From: a bacterium
GTDB taxonomy: Bacteria; Patescibacteriota; Saccharimonadia; Saccharimonadales; Saccharimonadaceae
Direction of reading: 5' to 3'
DNA length: 41,945 bases
Assembly: GCA_030429935.1 (NCBI GenBank)
Contig: JAUIGH010000003.1
Coordinates: 1 to 41,945, forward strand
A program made the position numbers and the translations under genes. Shown one piece after another: positions 1 through 8,506 of this stretch. Numbering within the stretch: the first letter of the stretch is position 1; each line of letters opens with the position of its first letter. The notes beneath the pieces are model-generated. The model did not search any database, was not told where the DNA came from, and saw only the letters and a program-made list of their open reading frames with translations.

Positions 1-2
1 CC

Positions 3-902
3 GCACCAAAACGAATGGTGACCGTCGAATCCGGCGTGCGCCACTACAGCAATGTCGACACAGCGCTCGAGGCCATCGACGATCTGCGCGTCACCACCAT
101 CATCCAGACCGACCTGTACGACAGCGAATCGCGCAATCAGCGCATCTTGGCCGCTGCCATGAGCCGACATATCCAGTACAACTTCATCCCGGGCGAGCCG
201 GAATTTTACACCGGCAAAAACACCGTCGATGTCTTTATGGGCTACCCGCTGATCACCGTCCACCAGACACCGCTGGTCGGCTGGGGCGAGATAGTCAAAC
301 GGATTTTTGACACCGTCTTGTCGTTCATCTTGATCGTCGTCTTGTCGCCACTCTATCTGCTGCTCTATCTGCTGCAAAAAATCCTTAATCCCGGACCAGC
401 ATTTTATGTCAGTAAACGCCTGAGTCGGTTTTCAGACCCGATCGATCTGATCAAATTCCGCAGCATGAGCGCCAAATACGGCAAAAAAGACGCCGCAGAA
501 GAATTCCGTGACATGGGGCGAGATGACCTGGCTGCCGAGTACGAAGCCAACCGCAAGGTCGCCGACGATCCGCGCATCACCCGCTTTGGCAAGTTCCTTC
601 GCGACACCAGCCTGGACGAATTGCCGCAGCTATTCAACGTTTTGCGCGGTGACCTCTCGCTCGTCGGACCGCGTCCGATCCTGCCCCAAGAAGTCAAATT
701 CGGCAAATCCCGCGCTGCACTATTACACTCAGTTCGTTCCGGCGTGACGGGCCTATGGCAAGTCTCGGGTCGCAGCAATCTCAGCTTTGACGAGCGCATC
801 GAACTCGAGCTGTACTATGCCCAAAACTGGAGCTTTTGGCTGGATATCAAAATTTTGTTCAAAACCATCGGCGTCGTCATCCGTAAACAAGGAGCCAAAT
901 AG
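3..902 (+). CDS. Undecaprenyl-phosphate sugar transferase (WcaJ/PglC-type), 5' end cut by the window
   Basis: Bacterial sugar transferase that would move a sugar-1-phosphate from a nucleotide sugar onto undecaprenyl phosphate, starting a surface polysaccharide at the inner face of the membrane. The frame is open to the left edge, so the ATG at 15 is probably internal. About 95 residues belong to the end of a CoA-binding-like domain, followed by one hydrophobic segment (FDTVLSFILIVVLSPLYLLL) and the catalytic domain with KFRSM and the hallmark DELPQLFNVLRGDLSLVGPRP-type block (about residues 200-225). This is the order seen in WcaJ-like proteins. The GT4 gene starts right after the stop codon, with its ribosome site inside this gene's last codons, so the two are co-translated. 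The sugar specificity cannot be read from the sequence. Confidence 0.92.
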   Translation, partial: APKRMVTVESGVRHYSNVDTALEAIDDLRVTTIIQTDLYDSESRNQRILAAAMSRHIQYNFIPGEPEFYTGKNTVDVFMGYPLITVHQTPLVGWGEIVKRIFDTVLSFILIVVLSPLYLLLYLLQKILNPGPAFYVSKRLSRFSDPIDLIKFRSMSAKYGKKDAAEEFRDMGRDDLAAEYEANRKVADDPRITRFGKFLRDTSLDELPQLFNVLRGDLSLVGPRPILPQEVKFGKSRAALLHSVRSGVTGLWQVSGRSNLSFDERIELELYYAQNWSFWLDIKILFKTIGVVIRKQGAK

Positions 903-2030
903 GTGGCCGGGAGACAGCCAAAGATCGCCATCATCGCCGATTGGTTGACCAACATGGGCGGCGCCGAAGAAGTAGTACTGGCCCTGGCTGAAGCCTTTCC
1001 CGGGGCACCGATCTACACCAGCACGTATGTTCCGCAAAAGATGCCGCGCTTTGCCAAGTACGATGTACGCACGACCTATCTCCAAAAGCTACCTGGGCCG
1101 CTCAAAAAACTGCATAAGCTCCTGCCGACACTGCGTGTGCGTGCCTTTCAAAAACTCGACTTATCTGACTACGACATCATCATCAGCAGCTCCAGCGCCG
1201 AAGCCAAGCAGGTCAGAAAAACTCGCGACGACCAAGTGCACATCTGCTACTGTCATACGCCGATCCGCTACTACTGGAGCCACTACGATGAGTACAAGCA
1301 AAATCCTGGCATGGGCCGGCTTAACTGGCTGGTGCGCCTCGGGATGCCAATTTTTATCCCACGTCAAAAGAAGCTAGATTATGAGGCGGCACAAGCTGTC
1401 GATTATTTCGTCGCGAATTCGGAAGAAGTCCAGCGCCGCATCAAAGACTACTACAATCGACCATCGACCGTCGTCTGGCCACCCGTCAACACCCGACGTT
1501 TTAGCGCCAGCCGTGATCGTGGCGATCACTACGTGACGGTCGGTCGCCAGGTGCCATACAAACGCCACGACCTGGCAGTCGCAGCTTGCAACGAACTTGA
1601 TTTACCACTCGAAGTGTTTGGCAACGGACCAGCCCATGATGATTTAGTGGCTGCTGCCGGCCCGACAATTCGTTTTCGCACCGATCGATTCGGTGACGCT
1701 AGCGACGACGAGCTCAATCGCGCATTGTCGACCGCCCGTGGCTTCATCTACTGCGGCGAAGAAGATTTCGGTATCGTCCAAGTCGAAGCGCTGGCCGCCG
1801 GCGCCCCGGTCATCGCCTATGGGCGAGCCGGCACGCTCGACATTGTCACCAGCCAAGAACTCGGCGAGCTGTTCGACGAACAATCCGTCGACGCCGTCAT
1901 CGCTGCCATCAAACGCTCGCAAAAACGCAGCTACTTCCCATCCAAACTCACCCGCACCGCAAAGCGCTTTGACAAAGGCTTGTTCATCTCGAAAATACAG
2001 CGCGTTGTGGCGAACGCTACTCGACCGTAA
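903..2030 (+). CDS. GT4 family glycosyltransferase (WbaZ/mannosyltransferase-like)
   Basis: GT-B fold retaining glycosyltransferase, 375 residues, probably adding an early sugar to the lipid-linked acceptor made by the preceding sugar transferase. The N-terminal half carries the acceptor domain (DWLTNMGGAEEV, then CYCHTPIRYYW); the C-terminal half carries VGRQVPYKR and the GT4 signature EEDFGIVQVE with the two glutamates that hold the donor. Start is GTG at 903, directly abutting the upstream TAG, with AAGGAG at 889-894. Its last 14 nt overlap the end of the convergent glmS. The donor may be GDP-mannose, given the ManC-like gene nearby, but that is inference. Confidence 0.92.
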   Translation: MAGRQPKIAIIADWLTNMGGAEEVVLALAEAFPGAPIYTSTYVPQKMPRFAKYDVRTTYLQKLPGPLKKLHKLLPTLRVRAFQKLDLSDYDIIISSSSAEAKQVRKTRDDQVHICYCHTPIRYYWSHYDEYKQNPGMGRLNWLVRLGMPIFIPRQKKLDYEAAQAVDYFVANSEEVQRRIKDYYNRPSTVVWPPVNTRRFSASRDRGDHYVTVGRQVPYKRHDLAVAACNELDLPLEVFGNGPAHDDLVAAAGPTIRFRTDRFGDASDDELNRALSTARGFIYCGEEDFGIVQVEALAAGAPVIAYGRAGTLDIVTSQELGELFDEQSVDAVIAAIKRSQKRSYFPSKLTRTAKRFDKGLFISKIQRVVANATRP

Positions 2031-3843
2031 CTGATTTTGCCAGATTGCGTGGTTGATCGACGTCATTGCCGCGAGCGACAGCGATGTGATACGCCAGCAG
2101 CTGCGAGATAACATTGAACACCAGCGGAGTGAAATGCTCGAGTTTGGTCTTGATCCGCACCACGGCTTCGGCATCGATTTTACGCGTGCTGTCGGTGATG
2201 ACGATGGCGTGAGCACCGCGGGCGTTCATCTCGATCAGGTTGCTCTGCGATTTTTCAAACAGCCAGTTATCCTGGATGTAGCACACTTCAAAAAACCGGT
2301 CGTCGATCAGCGCAATCGGTCCGTGTTTGAGCTCGCCAGACGGATAGCCTTCGGCGTGGATGTAACTTATTTCTTTCAGCTTGAGCGCACCCTCGAGTGC
2401 GATCGGATATAGGCTGTCGCGACCGACGTACAGGGCGTGGTCATAGCCAGCATACGTAGCGGCGAGCTGTGCGACATCGTCGCCGTGCTGCTCGAGTACG
2501 GTGGCCAATTCGGCCGGCAGTCGCTCCAGCTCGTCGACATACTCGCGGACCAGTGAACTGCTGAGGCCTTTTGCTTGGGCGATCATCAGCGCGATCATCA
2601 CCAGCGTCACGACCTGCGAGGTAAAGGCTTTGGTGCTGGCGACGCTGATCTCGGCGCCGACGTGGACGTAGACGCCGCCATCGACTTCGCGGGCAATTGT
2701 ACTACCGACGGCGTTGATGACACCCAGACAGCGGACACCTCGACGTTTGAGTTCTTCGAGGCAAGCCAGCGTATCGGCCGTCTCGCCGCTCTGACTAACA
2801 ATCAGCGCGATAGTGTTTTTGGGCATGTGAAATGATCGATAGCGCAGTTCGCTGGCAATTTCGGTGCTGATGGTGACTGTATCGAGCAGTTCCTCGGATA
2901 AATATTTGGCTAGCACGCCAGCGTAATGCGCCGTGCCACACCCGATGATAACGATGTGTTCGACGCCAGCTAGTTCGCGATCACTCATGTTGAGGCCGCC
3001 GAGCTGGACTCGGCCGTGCTCAGCGACGACACGTCCACCCAATGTCGCCGTCAGACTATCAGGTTGTTCGTGGATCTCTTTGAGCAAGAAATGCTCGTAG
3101 CCGTTTTTTTGAATATCGCCCAAATCGAGTTCTAGCGTCTCGACCTGCGCTTCGACGACGTTTGCGTCGATGTCATACAAATCGACACTGTCGGCGCTGC
3201 AGCGGGCGACTTCACCTTCGCGCAAATAGATCACCCGGTCGGTATGCCCGACTAGCGCCGAGGCGTCGCTGGCGATGTAGGTTTCATCATCACCGATGCC
3301 GATGATCAGCGGGCTGCCTTTGCGCGCGACGATAATTTCATCGGGACTAGTGCTATCGACGACTGCGATGCCGTAGGCGCCGACCACCGCGTGCAGTGCC
3401 GTCGAAACGGCCTCGAGCAGACTGTCTGACTGCTGGTGGTAATACTCGATCAACGCCGCTAGCACCTCGGTGTCAGTGTCACTTTTCATCTCATAATCAT
3501 GTTTGGCTAACATGGTTGCTAATTCACGGTAATTTTCGATAATACCGTTATGGACCACGAATATGTCCCCAACTTGGTGTGGATGTGCATTGCGTTTGCT
3601 CGGCTCGCCGTGCGTCGCCCAGCGGGTGTGGCCGATGCCGATCGTATCCGCGGTGTGGCTATTTTTGATACGCTCATCGAGCTCGGCGACTTTGCCTTTG
3701 GCGCGTAATAACGTTGGCTTTTCACTGTCAGAAACAGTGACGATCCCAGCGCTGTCATAGCCTCGATATTCCAGTCGCTTGAGACCGCTAATCAGAATAT
3801 GTTGTGCCTGTTTGTGTCCGATATATCCAACGATGCCGCACAT
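2017..3843 (-). CDS. glmS: Glutamine--fructose-6-phosphate aminotransferase (isomerizing)
   Basis: Makes glucosamine-6-phosphate from fructose-6-phosphate and glutamine, the first committed step to UDP-GlcNAc for peptidoglycan and surface sugars. It is 608 residues, normal full length. MCGIVGYIG puts the catalytic Cys at position 2; the N-terminal Ntn glutaminase domain contains HTRWATHG and HNGIIENY; two SIS sugar-isomerase domains follow (VSQSGETADT is the phosphate-binding loop), and the protein ends in the typical LAKSVTVE. AAAGGAG lies just before the ATG. A well-formed sigma-70 promoter lies in the 90-nt gap upstream, so glmS is probably transcribed on its own even though manC precedes it on the same strand. 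No glmS ribozyme is present; the gap is too short. Confidence 0.98.
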   Translation of the reverse strand: MCGIVGYIGHKQAQHILISGLKRLEYRGYDSAGIVTVSDSEKPTLLRAKGKVAELDERIKNSHTADTIGIGHTRWATHGEPSKRNAHPHQVGDIFVVHNGIIENYRELATMLAKHDYEMKSDTDTEVLAALIEYYHQQSDSLLEAVSTALHAVVGAYGIAVVDSTSPDEIIVARKGSPLIIGIGDDETYIASDASALVGHTDRVIYLREGEVARCSADSVDLYDIDANVVEAQVETLELDLGDIQKNGYEHFLLKEIHEQPDSLTATLGGRVVAEHGRVQLGGLNMSDRELAGVEHIVIIGCGTAHYAGVLAKYLSEELLDTVTISTEIASELRYRSFHMPKNTIALIVSQSGETADTLACLEELKRRGVRCLGVINAVGSTIAREVDGGVYVHVGAEISVASTKAFTSQVVTLVMIALMIAQAKGLSSSLVREYVDELERLPAELATVLEQHGDDVAQLAATYAGYDHALYVGRDSLYPIALEGALKLKEISYIHAEGYPSGELKHGPIALIDDRFFEVCYIQDNWLFEKSQSNLIEMNARGAHAIVITDSTRKIDAEAVVRIKTKLEHFTPLVFNVISQLLAYHIAVARGNDVDQPRNLAKSVTVE

Positions 3844-3873
3844 GGTATGGGCTCCTTTCGGTGTTATGAGCCC

Positions 3874-3902
3874 AGCGTACGCCGCGTGTAAGTTTTTGTC
3901 AA
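3874..3902 (-). promoter_or_regulatory. Predicted sigma-70 promoter of glmS
   Basis: Reading the minus strand, a perfect -35 TTGACA (3902-3897) is followed after exactly 17 nt by TACGCT (3879-3874). The predicted start lies near 3867, giving a leader of about 24 nt that contains the AAAGGAG ribosome site. It is one of the few places in the window with a consensus -35 box. Confidence 0.7.
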
Positions 3903-3933
3903 TTTTTATAAAATAACTAAAATTACAACAATA

Positions 3934-5013
3934 CTAGAGATATTGTTGCTTGTCGTTGGCCAGTAGCGCCTGGATATCTTTGATTTTGTCGATGTCTTCA
4001 CCTGGCATTACCAATAATGCATCGTCACTGTCGACGACGACCACATCCGTGAGTCCTGCCACGGCGATAACTTTGTTGGGATTTTGGGATTTGACCAACG
4101 TACTATGCGTGTCGATTGCGACGATGTTACCGTCAAGATGATTACCGTCATCATCGGCGTTGAACTCTCTGACCGATTCCCATGTACCGAAATCGGTGTT
4201 ACGGAATGGCAGCAATATGACGACGGCGTCGCCTGAATCCATGATGTTCCGCGTCACGTCTTCTGTCGGACCTTTCTCCATGGTTTCGTATATTTTCTTG
4301 ATCGCTTCACGCTCACCCGGCCGATCGATGACGTCTTTGATCTCCATCAGTTTTTCGTACCAATCTGGTCGGTACTGCTTGTAGGCTTCGATGACTTTCC
4401 CGGGATACCAGCACAAGTGATTCCACTGCAACACGACATGGTAGTTTTCTATCAGTTCGCGTGTTTCGCGAACGGTTTGTTTGCGGTAATGAAACTTTGT
4501 GAGTTGGTAAGCATCGACACCGTAGCCTTCGAGTTGCTGGCCAAGTTCTAGATAATCAGCGCCCATGTTTGGCTCGAGTGCCTTAGCGCCGCCCGTGACG
4601 TATTTGCCTGTCTCACGGACAATTTTTTCGGCGGCGTGAATCATCTCGATGAATTTTTCAGCTGGTTCACGCACCATATCGGCCTGTACGTAAAAGACCG
4701 GCTCGTCTGGATGCAGCATGCTGAGACGCAAAAATGCATAGCCCTCACCCGGCCCACGGTCCAGAGCGATGTCTGGCTCAACGATGTAGTTTTTGAGCGG
4801 AATATCCGGTGATTGTTCTGAGACAAAGCCAACGAATTTTTGTTTGGTCGAGATATACACATCTTCGGCATCGAACGCCGATAAGATGGTCTCGACGGCG
4901 ATCTCATAACTGGATTTACCATCGATGATGGGCTGAAATTGTTTCGGTTTGGTTTGGCGACTATACGGCCACAGCTTTGTGCCCTGACCGCCACACGTGA
5001 TCAATATCTTCAT
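3934..5013 (-). CDS. manC: Mannose-1-phosphate guanylyltransferase-like nucleotidyltransferase
   Basis: GT-A-like sugar nucleotidyltransferase of 359 residues, the length of a ManC catalytic part without the fused isomerase domain. The N-terminus MKILITCGGQGTKLWPYSR and TKPKQF match the nucleotide-binding signature of GDP-mannose pyrophosphorylases. The later motifs diverge: where classic ManC has EP-GRNTAPA this one has VEPDIALDRGPGEG, and the usual ADH block reads QADMVREP. The reaction (Man-1-P + GTP to GDP-Man) is therefore likely but another nucleotide sugar is possible. The isomerase-type cupin normally fused to ManC occurs separately at 23197-23697. The gene has no ribosome site; a TATAAT box ends 6 nt before the ATG. 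Confidence 0.8.
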   Translation of the reverse strand: MKILITCGGQGTKLWPYSRQTKPKQFQPIIDGKSSYEIAVETILSAFDAEDVYISTKQKFVGFVSEQSPDIPLKNYIVEPDIALDRGPGEGYAFLRLSMLHPDEPVFYVQADMVREPAEKFIEMIHAAEKIVRETGKYVTGGAKALEPNMGADYLELGQQLEGYGVDAYQLTKFHYRKQTVRETRELIENYHVVLQWNHLCWYPGKVIEAYKQYRPDWYEKLMEIKDVIDRPGEREAIKKIYETMEKGPTEDVTRNIMDSGDAVVILLPFRNTDFGTWESVREFNADDDGNHLDGNIVAIDTHSTLVKSQNPNKVIAVAGLTDVVVVDSDDALLVMPGEDIDKIKDIQALLANDKQQYL

Positions 5014-5019
5014 GTGATG

Positions 5020-5025
5020 ATTATA
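5020..5025 (-). promoter_or_regulatory. -10 box for a leaderless manC transcript
   Basis: The minus strand reads TATAAT, then six bases (CATCAC), then the ATG of the manC-like gene. No purine-rich ribosome site lies between or upstream, and no clear -35 is seen. With normal -10 to start spacing, transcription would begin on or next to the A of the start codon. Confidence 0.5.
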
Positions 5026-5105
5026 TATGGTATGCGCATCCGAGGCCAGCAGTCCTCATCTTTCAACGCTAGACACTGTATTGTACAAATAACAGCAAAT
5101 TGTAG

Positions 5106-5111
5106 TATACT
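5106..5111 (+). promoter_or_regulatory. -10 box of the first CHAP gene
   Basis: TATACT at 5106-5111 with a possible -35 TTGTAC at 5081-5086; the 19-nt spacing is long. Transcription would begin near 5118, just before the G-rich ribosome site AGGGGGGT at 5122-5129 that serves the ATG at 5134. Confidence 0.45.
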
Positions 5112-5133
5112 GCCCATCATACAGGGGGGTGGT

Positions 5134-6402
5134 ATGATCACAATTTCGCGCAAGTCAACATCAATCGGGATGTTATACGGAGCACTCATCGGTGCTCTGT
5201 TTTTATTTGGAGCTGTGTCGCTATTGTTGGGAAATAGCGCGCAGGCAGCAGATGATTATCCGTATAGCGATGATTGCGTACATAGCGGCTGCGTCGATCC
5301 GTGGAGATTCTATAAACGCCAATGCACGTCATTTGTTGCCTGGCGACTCAATGCAGCAAATGGTCTAGTATTTAACAATGACTACGACAGAGACGGTTCG
5401 CTTGACTTTCGAGATGCTTCCAACTGGAAGGCGGCGGCACAGCATTTTGGTATCCGAGTCGATAATACGCCAGCAGTCGGCGCAGTCGCATGGCAAAAAG
5501 GAGGTAATCACGTCGCCTGGGTGAGCGAAGTTCACGACACGACGGTCACAATTGAGGAATACAACTATGGATATAATTACAGCTACAATAGACGAACTAA
5601 GCCGAAAACAATGTTCGAGTACATCCATTTTAAAGATCTGTCGAGTAGCAATGCTTTTACCGCCGGTATCTACACTCAAGCAGGCGGCTCATATGAATTT
5701 CACCTCAATAACCAAAATGCAGGTAATGCCGCGGATCGTATATTCAGATACGGCAACACGTCTGGCCACCACACGGTCGTCATGGGCGACTGGAATGGCA
5801 ACGGTACGACGACTGCAGGAGTCGTCAGTACGACCAGTGACGGAAAACTCAAATGGTGGCTTCGAAATAAACATAGCGGCGGCAATGCCGATGTAACGTT
5901 CACCTACGGTTCAGCCGGCGACATACCAGTTGTCGGTGACTGGGACGGCAACGGTACGGTGACAATTGGTGTCGTTAAAAAATCTGGATCAAGCTGGCGA
6001 TGGTACCTGCGCAACAGCAACAGCGCGGGCGCAACCCACCACAAATTCAACTATGGCTCAACAAATTCGACACCTATCACAGGCGACTGGAATGGCAATG
6101 GCACCTGGTCGCAAGGCGTCGTGTATCCGCGCAGCGATGATCGCTTACGCTGGCTACTGCGCAATAGTCTAAATGGTGGTGGTTACCAAATCGAAGTCAT
6201 TTACGGTCGCCGCGGCATGACGCCGATCACGGGTGACTGGGACGGCAACGGTACATTTACACCAGGGGCAGTGCAAAAAACCAGCACAAATCTCAAATGG
6301 CACCTGCGTAACTCCAATACAAGCGGTGTTGCCGACCACGCATTTACCTACGGCTCGCGCTCACACCGACCTATCGTCGGCGACTGGGATGGTGTGAATT
6401 AA
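5134..6402 (+). CDS. Secreted CHAP-domain wall hydrolase with five C-terminal repeats
   Basis: Predicted exported peptidoglycan amidase or endopeptidase, 422 residues. A signal peptide (hydrophobic core about 12-32, end at AQA-ADD near 38) is followed by a CHAP domain with Cys64 (QCTSFVAW), His126 (NHVAWV) and the EEYN block at 141-144, the expected catalytic set. Residues 177-422 are five repeats of about 49 residues, each ending in a GDWDGNGT-like turn (the fifth ends GDWDGVN), resembling FG-GAP/VCBS repeats that bind calcium or surface ligands. ATG 5134 is chosen over the upstream in-frame ATG at 4939 because it has a strong ribosome site and begins the signal peptide, while the longer reading would run antisense through manC. 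The target wall (own or another cell's) is unknown. Confidence 0.88.
   Translation: MITISRKSTSIGMLYGALIGALFLFGAVSLLLGNSAQAADDYPYSDDCVHSGCVDPWRFYKRQCTSFVAWRLNAANGLVFNNDYDRDGSLDFRDASNWKAAAQHFGIRVDNTPAVGAVAWQKGGNHVAWVSEVHDTTVTIEEYNYGYNYSYNRRTKPKTMFEYIHFKDLSSSNAFTAGIYTQAGGSYEFHLNNQNAGNAADRIFRYGNTSGHHTVVMGDWNGNGTTTAGVVSTTSDGKLKWWLRNKHSGGNADVTFTYGSAGDIPVVGDWDGNGTVTIGVVKKSGSSWRWYLRNSNSAGATHHKFNYGSTNSTPITGDWNGNGTWSQGVVYPRSDDRLRWLLRNSLNGGGYQIEVIYGRRGMTPITGDWDGNGTFTPGAVQKTSTNLKWHLRNSNTSGVADHAFTYGSRSHRPIVGDWDGVN
5662..6399 (+). repeat. Five tandem ~49-residue GDWxGNGT repeats in a secreted protein
   Basis: Each unit has a start of the type (A/I/Q/P)G(V/A/I)(V/Y), then W-LRN or HLNN, then YG, then P(V/I)(V/T)GDW(N/D)GNGT. 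The units are diverged in DNA, so this is an old protein repeat and not a recent tandem duplication or a CRISPR array. Confidence 0.8.
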
Positions 6403-6440
6403 TTCTTGAGAGTCGCATCCTAAATCTGAATCAAAACGGG

Positions 6441-6446
6441 TATACT
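6441..6446 (+). promoter_or_regulatory. -10 box for a leaderless galE transcript
   Basis: TATACT, then six bases (GAGTAC), then the galE ATG at 6453. There is no Shine-Dalgarno sequence and no clear -35. The spacing is the same as for manC and for the genes at 8507 and 23728. Confidence 0.5.
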
Positions 6447-6452
6447 GAGTAC

Positions 6453-7469
6453 ATGAACATATTGGTCACTGGCGGTGCAGGCTATATTGGCAGTCATACG
6501 CTGATTGCACTTCTCGAATCCGGCCACACACCGATCATCATTGATAATTATTGCAATGCACACCCTGAGAGTTTGCGGCGGGTCGAACAAATTACCGGCC
6601 ACTCTGTCATATCCTATGAAGCAGATGTCTGTGACGCAGCGGCGCTGGAACGGGTTTTTACCAAACATCAGATCGATGCCGTGATTCACTTTGCCGGACT
6701 CAAATCGGTTGGTGAGTCGGTGGCGAATCCGATCGAATACTACCGAAATAATATTACTTCTACGCTGTCTTTGCTTGAGGTAATGCGTACTCACGACGTC
6801 AAACAATTAATTTTTAGCTCGTCGGCGACAGTCTATGGTGAACCAGAATCCCTACCGTTAACAGAAGACAGTCGCGTCGGTGTCGGCATCACCAACCCAT
6901 ACGGTCAAACCAAGTTCATGATCGAACAAATTTTGCGAGATGTCGTAACCTCTGATCCGGAATGGCAGATTACACTGCTGCGATACTTCAACCCAGTCGG
7001 TGCCCACGAGAGCGGTTTGATTGGCGAAGATCCACAAGGCACGCCGAATAATTTATTGCCCTACATTGCGCAGGTCGCCGTCGGTCAACGCTCACACGTC
7101 AGCGTCTTTGACGACGACTACGATACGGTCGACGGTACCGGCGTGCGAGATTACATTCACGTGGTTGACCTCGCCCGTGGCCATGTCGCTGCGCTCGATC
7201 ATGCAGCACCTGGTGTCTCGACATACAATCTCGCGACAGGCACCGGCACATCAGTACTGCAGCTGATCGATGCGTTTTCTAAAGCTGCCGGCCGTGACAT
7301 ACCGTACGAAATCGTCGAGCGACGCCCAGGCGACGTTGCCGCCTGCTACGCCAGTGCCGACCTAGCCGAGCGCGAACTCAACTGGCGCGCTCAAAAAACC
7401 ATCGCAGAGGCTTGCCAGGACAGCTGGCGTTGGCAATCACAGAATCCAAACGGATATTTGAGCAGCTAG
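6453..7469 (+). CDS. galE: UDP-glucose 4-epimerase
   Basis: Interconverts UDP-glucose and UDP-galactose (or the N-acetyl forms) with bound NAD, supplying galactose-type sugars for surface glycans. It has 338 residues, the standard GalE length. The Rossmann glycine motif GGAGYIGSH is at residues 7-15, SSSATVYG carries the catalytic Ser, and NPYGQTK carries the Tyr and Lys of the short-chain dehydrogenase triad. RDYIHVVDLARGH is the typical C-terminal GalE block. Its stop codon touches the stop of the convergent GT2 with no bases between. It is probably read from its own leaderless promoter. Whether it also accepts UDP-GlcNAc cannot be told by eye. Confidence 0.96.
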   Translation: MNILVTGGAGYIGSHTLIALLESGHTPIIIDNYCNAHPESLRRVEQITGHSVISYEADVCDAAALERVFTKHQIDAVIHFAGLKSVGESVANPIEYYRNNITSTLSLLEVMRTHDVKQLIFSSSATVYGEPESLPLTEDSRVGVGITNPYGQTKFMIEQILRDVVTSDPEWQITLLRYFNPVGAHESGLIGEDPQGTPNNLLPYIAQVAVGQRSHVSVFDDDYDTVDGTGVRDYIHVVDLARGHVAALDHAAPGVSTYNLATGTGTSVLQLIDAFSKAAGRDIPYEIVERRPGDVAACYASADLAERELNWRAQKTIAEACQDSWRWQSQNPNGYLSS

Positions 7470-8435
7470 TTATTTCTTGTGCGACAAACGTCGGAGAGCT
7501 TCGTAGGTCTTTTCCTGGTTGTTGAGAATGCGCACCTGCATGTCAGCCAGGATGCCAAGTGCCCAGAAGAATAGTCCGAGCGTCACAAGATAGAGTCCAG
7601 TAAAGCCGACGAATTTGTACGGGCTGAACTGGCCGGTCTGCAACCAATATACGCCGAGTCCGATAACACACAGCATCCCGACAACAAACGGTACGCTGCC
7701 CAGCGTCACAAAAAACCGCAGCGGCGCGAAATCACGGTAAGCGCGCAGGATGTTGACGCCGCTGGTGGCGATGTATTTCGGGATGCTCGTCACCACGCGG
7801 GATTTTCGGTCTTTGAAATATTTGACGACGACTGGCACTGTGGCTATACGCAGACCTTTTGCCGCCAAGACTTGAAACGACTCTTGGGTGTAGGTGTGTC
7901 GGCCGTTGATATTGAGCGCGTACAGCGCGTCGCGGTTATAGCTGCGAAACCCACAGGTGACGTCACGGAATTGCTGGTGCGACAGATTGCTGACGATGTG
8001 CGCACCGAGTTTGTTGCCGTAGTATTTGGTGGCGGACATGTTTTCGGGATGGATTTCGTGGCCCGTCCGTGGATCGGTAAAGCGATCGGCGGCTACAAAG
8101 TCGGCTGCGCCGTCCACGATTGGCGCCACGAACTGCGGGATGTCTTCGGGGGCAAACTGCAAGTCGCCGTCGATGTTGACCATCACGTCGTAGTCGTGTT
8201 CCAGCGCGTACTCAGCCGCCTGGCGAAAGCGTGTTGCTAGGCCGCGATTGACGCCGTCTGAGAGCACGGTCGCACCATGATCACGAGCGATGTTTGCCGT
8301 GTCGTCACTGCTGCCATCGTCGATCAGTAACACATCGCGTGTAGTGATGCCGTTGATGTTCTTTGGCATGCGGCGCAGCAGTTCCTCGATAGTGCCCGCT
8401 TCATCTTTACAAATCGTAACTATCAGTAATTTCAT
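7470..8435 (-). CDS. GT2 family glycosyltransferase, polyprenyl-phosphate mannose/glucose synthase-like
   Basis: GT-A glycosyltransferase of the DPM1/GtrB type that would transfer a hexose from a nucleotide sugar to a polyprenyl phosphate on the cytoplasmic face. LLIDDGSSDDT and the VNIDGDLQ block give the donor and metal sites; the C-terminal 80 residues hold two membrane helices, as in GtrB-like enzymes. The product would be the donor for GT-C membrane glycosyltransferases such as the candidate ending at 24861. The start MKLLIVTICKDE at 8435 is preferred, although an in-frame ATG also lies at 8447. The gene is divergent from the flippase-like gene at 8507, sharing a 71-nt gap. Confidence 0.88.
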   Translation of the reverse strand: MKLLIVTICKDEAGTIEELLRRMPKNINGITTRDVLLIDDGSSDDTANIARDHGATVLSDGVNRGLATRFRQAAEYALEHDYDVMVNIDGDLQFAPEDIPQFVAPIVDGAADFVAADRFTDPRTGHEIHPENMSATKYYGNKLGAHIVSNLSHQQFRDVTCGFRSYNRDALYALNINGRHTYTQESFQVLAAKGLRIATVPVVVKYFKDRKSRVVTSIPKYIATSGVNILRAYRDFAPLRFFVTLGSVPFVVGMLCVIGLGVYWLQTGQFSPYKFVGFTGLYLVTLGLFFWALGILADMQVRILNNQEKTYEALRRLSHKK

Positions 8436-8494
8436 ACTCTCTATCATAGCACTCTTATCAGATACCGGTCGCCTCGAGTCTCGGTCATCTGCGC

Positions 8495-8500
8495 TATACT
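8495..8500 (+). promoter_or_regulatory. -10 box for a leaderless transcript of the flippase-like gene
   Basis: TATACT, then six bases (GGCTGT), then ATG at 8507. No ribosome site precedes the start. Confidence 0.5.
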
Positions 8501-8506
8501 GGCTGT

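Noticed and set aside
404-799. Long antisense frames across the sugar transferase and other genes (for example 1644-2216 minus, 35688-36092 plus)
   Set aside because: They mirror strongly supported genes on the other strand, have low-complexity translations and no ribosome sites.
3844-3933. glmS ribozyme or riboswitch upstream of glmS
   Set aside because: Only 90 nt are available, taken up by a promoter and a short leader; the ribozyme needs much more and none of its core is visible.
4939-5133. Longer start for the first CHAP protein, adding 65 residues
   Set aside because: This stretch runs antisense into manC, has no ribosome site and would place the signal peptide inside the protein; ATG 5134 has both a G-rich ribosome site and the signal peptide.
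5662-6399. Tandem repeats as a CRISPR array
   Set aside because: The repeats are coding, about 147-150 nt long and diverged; they are protein-domain repeats.
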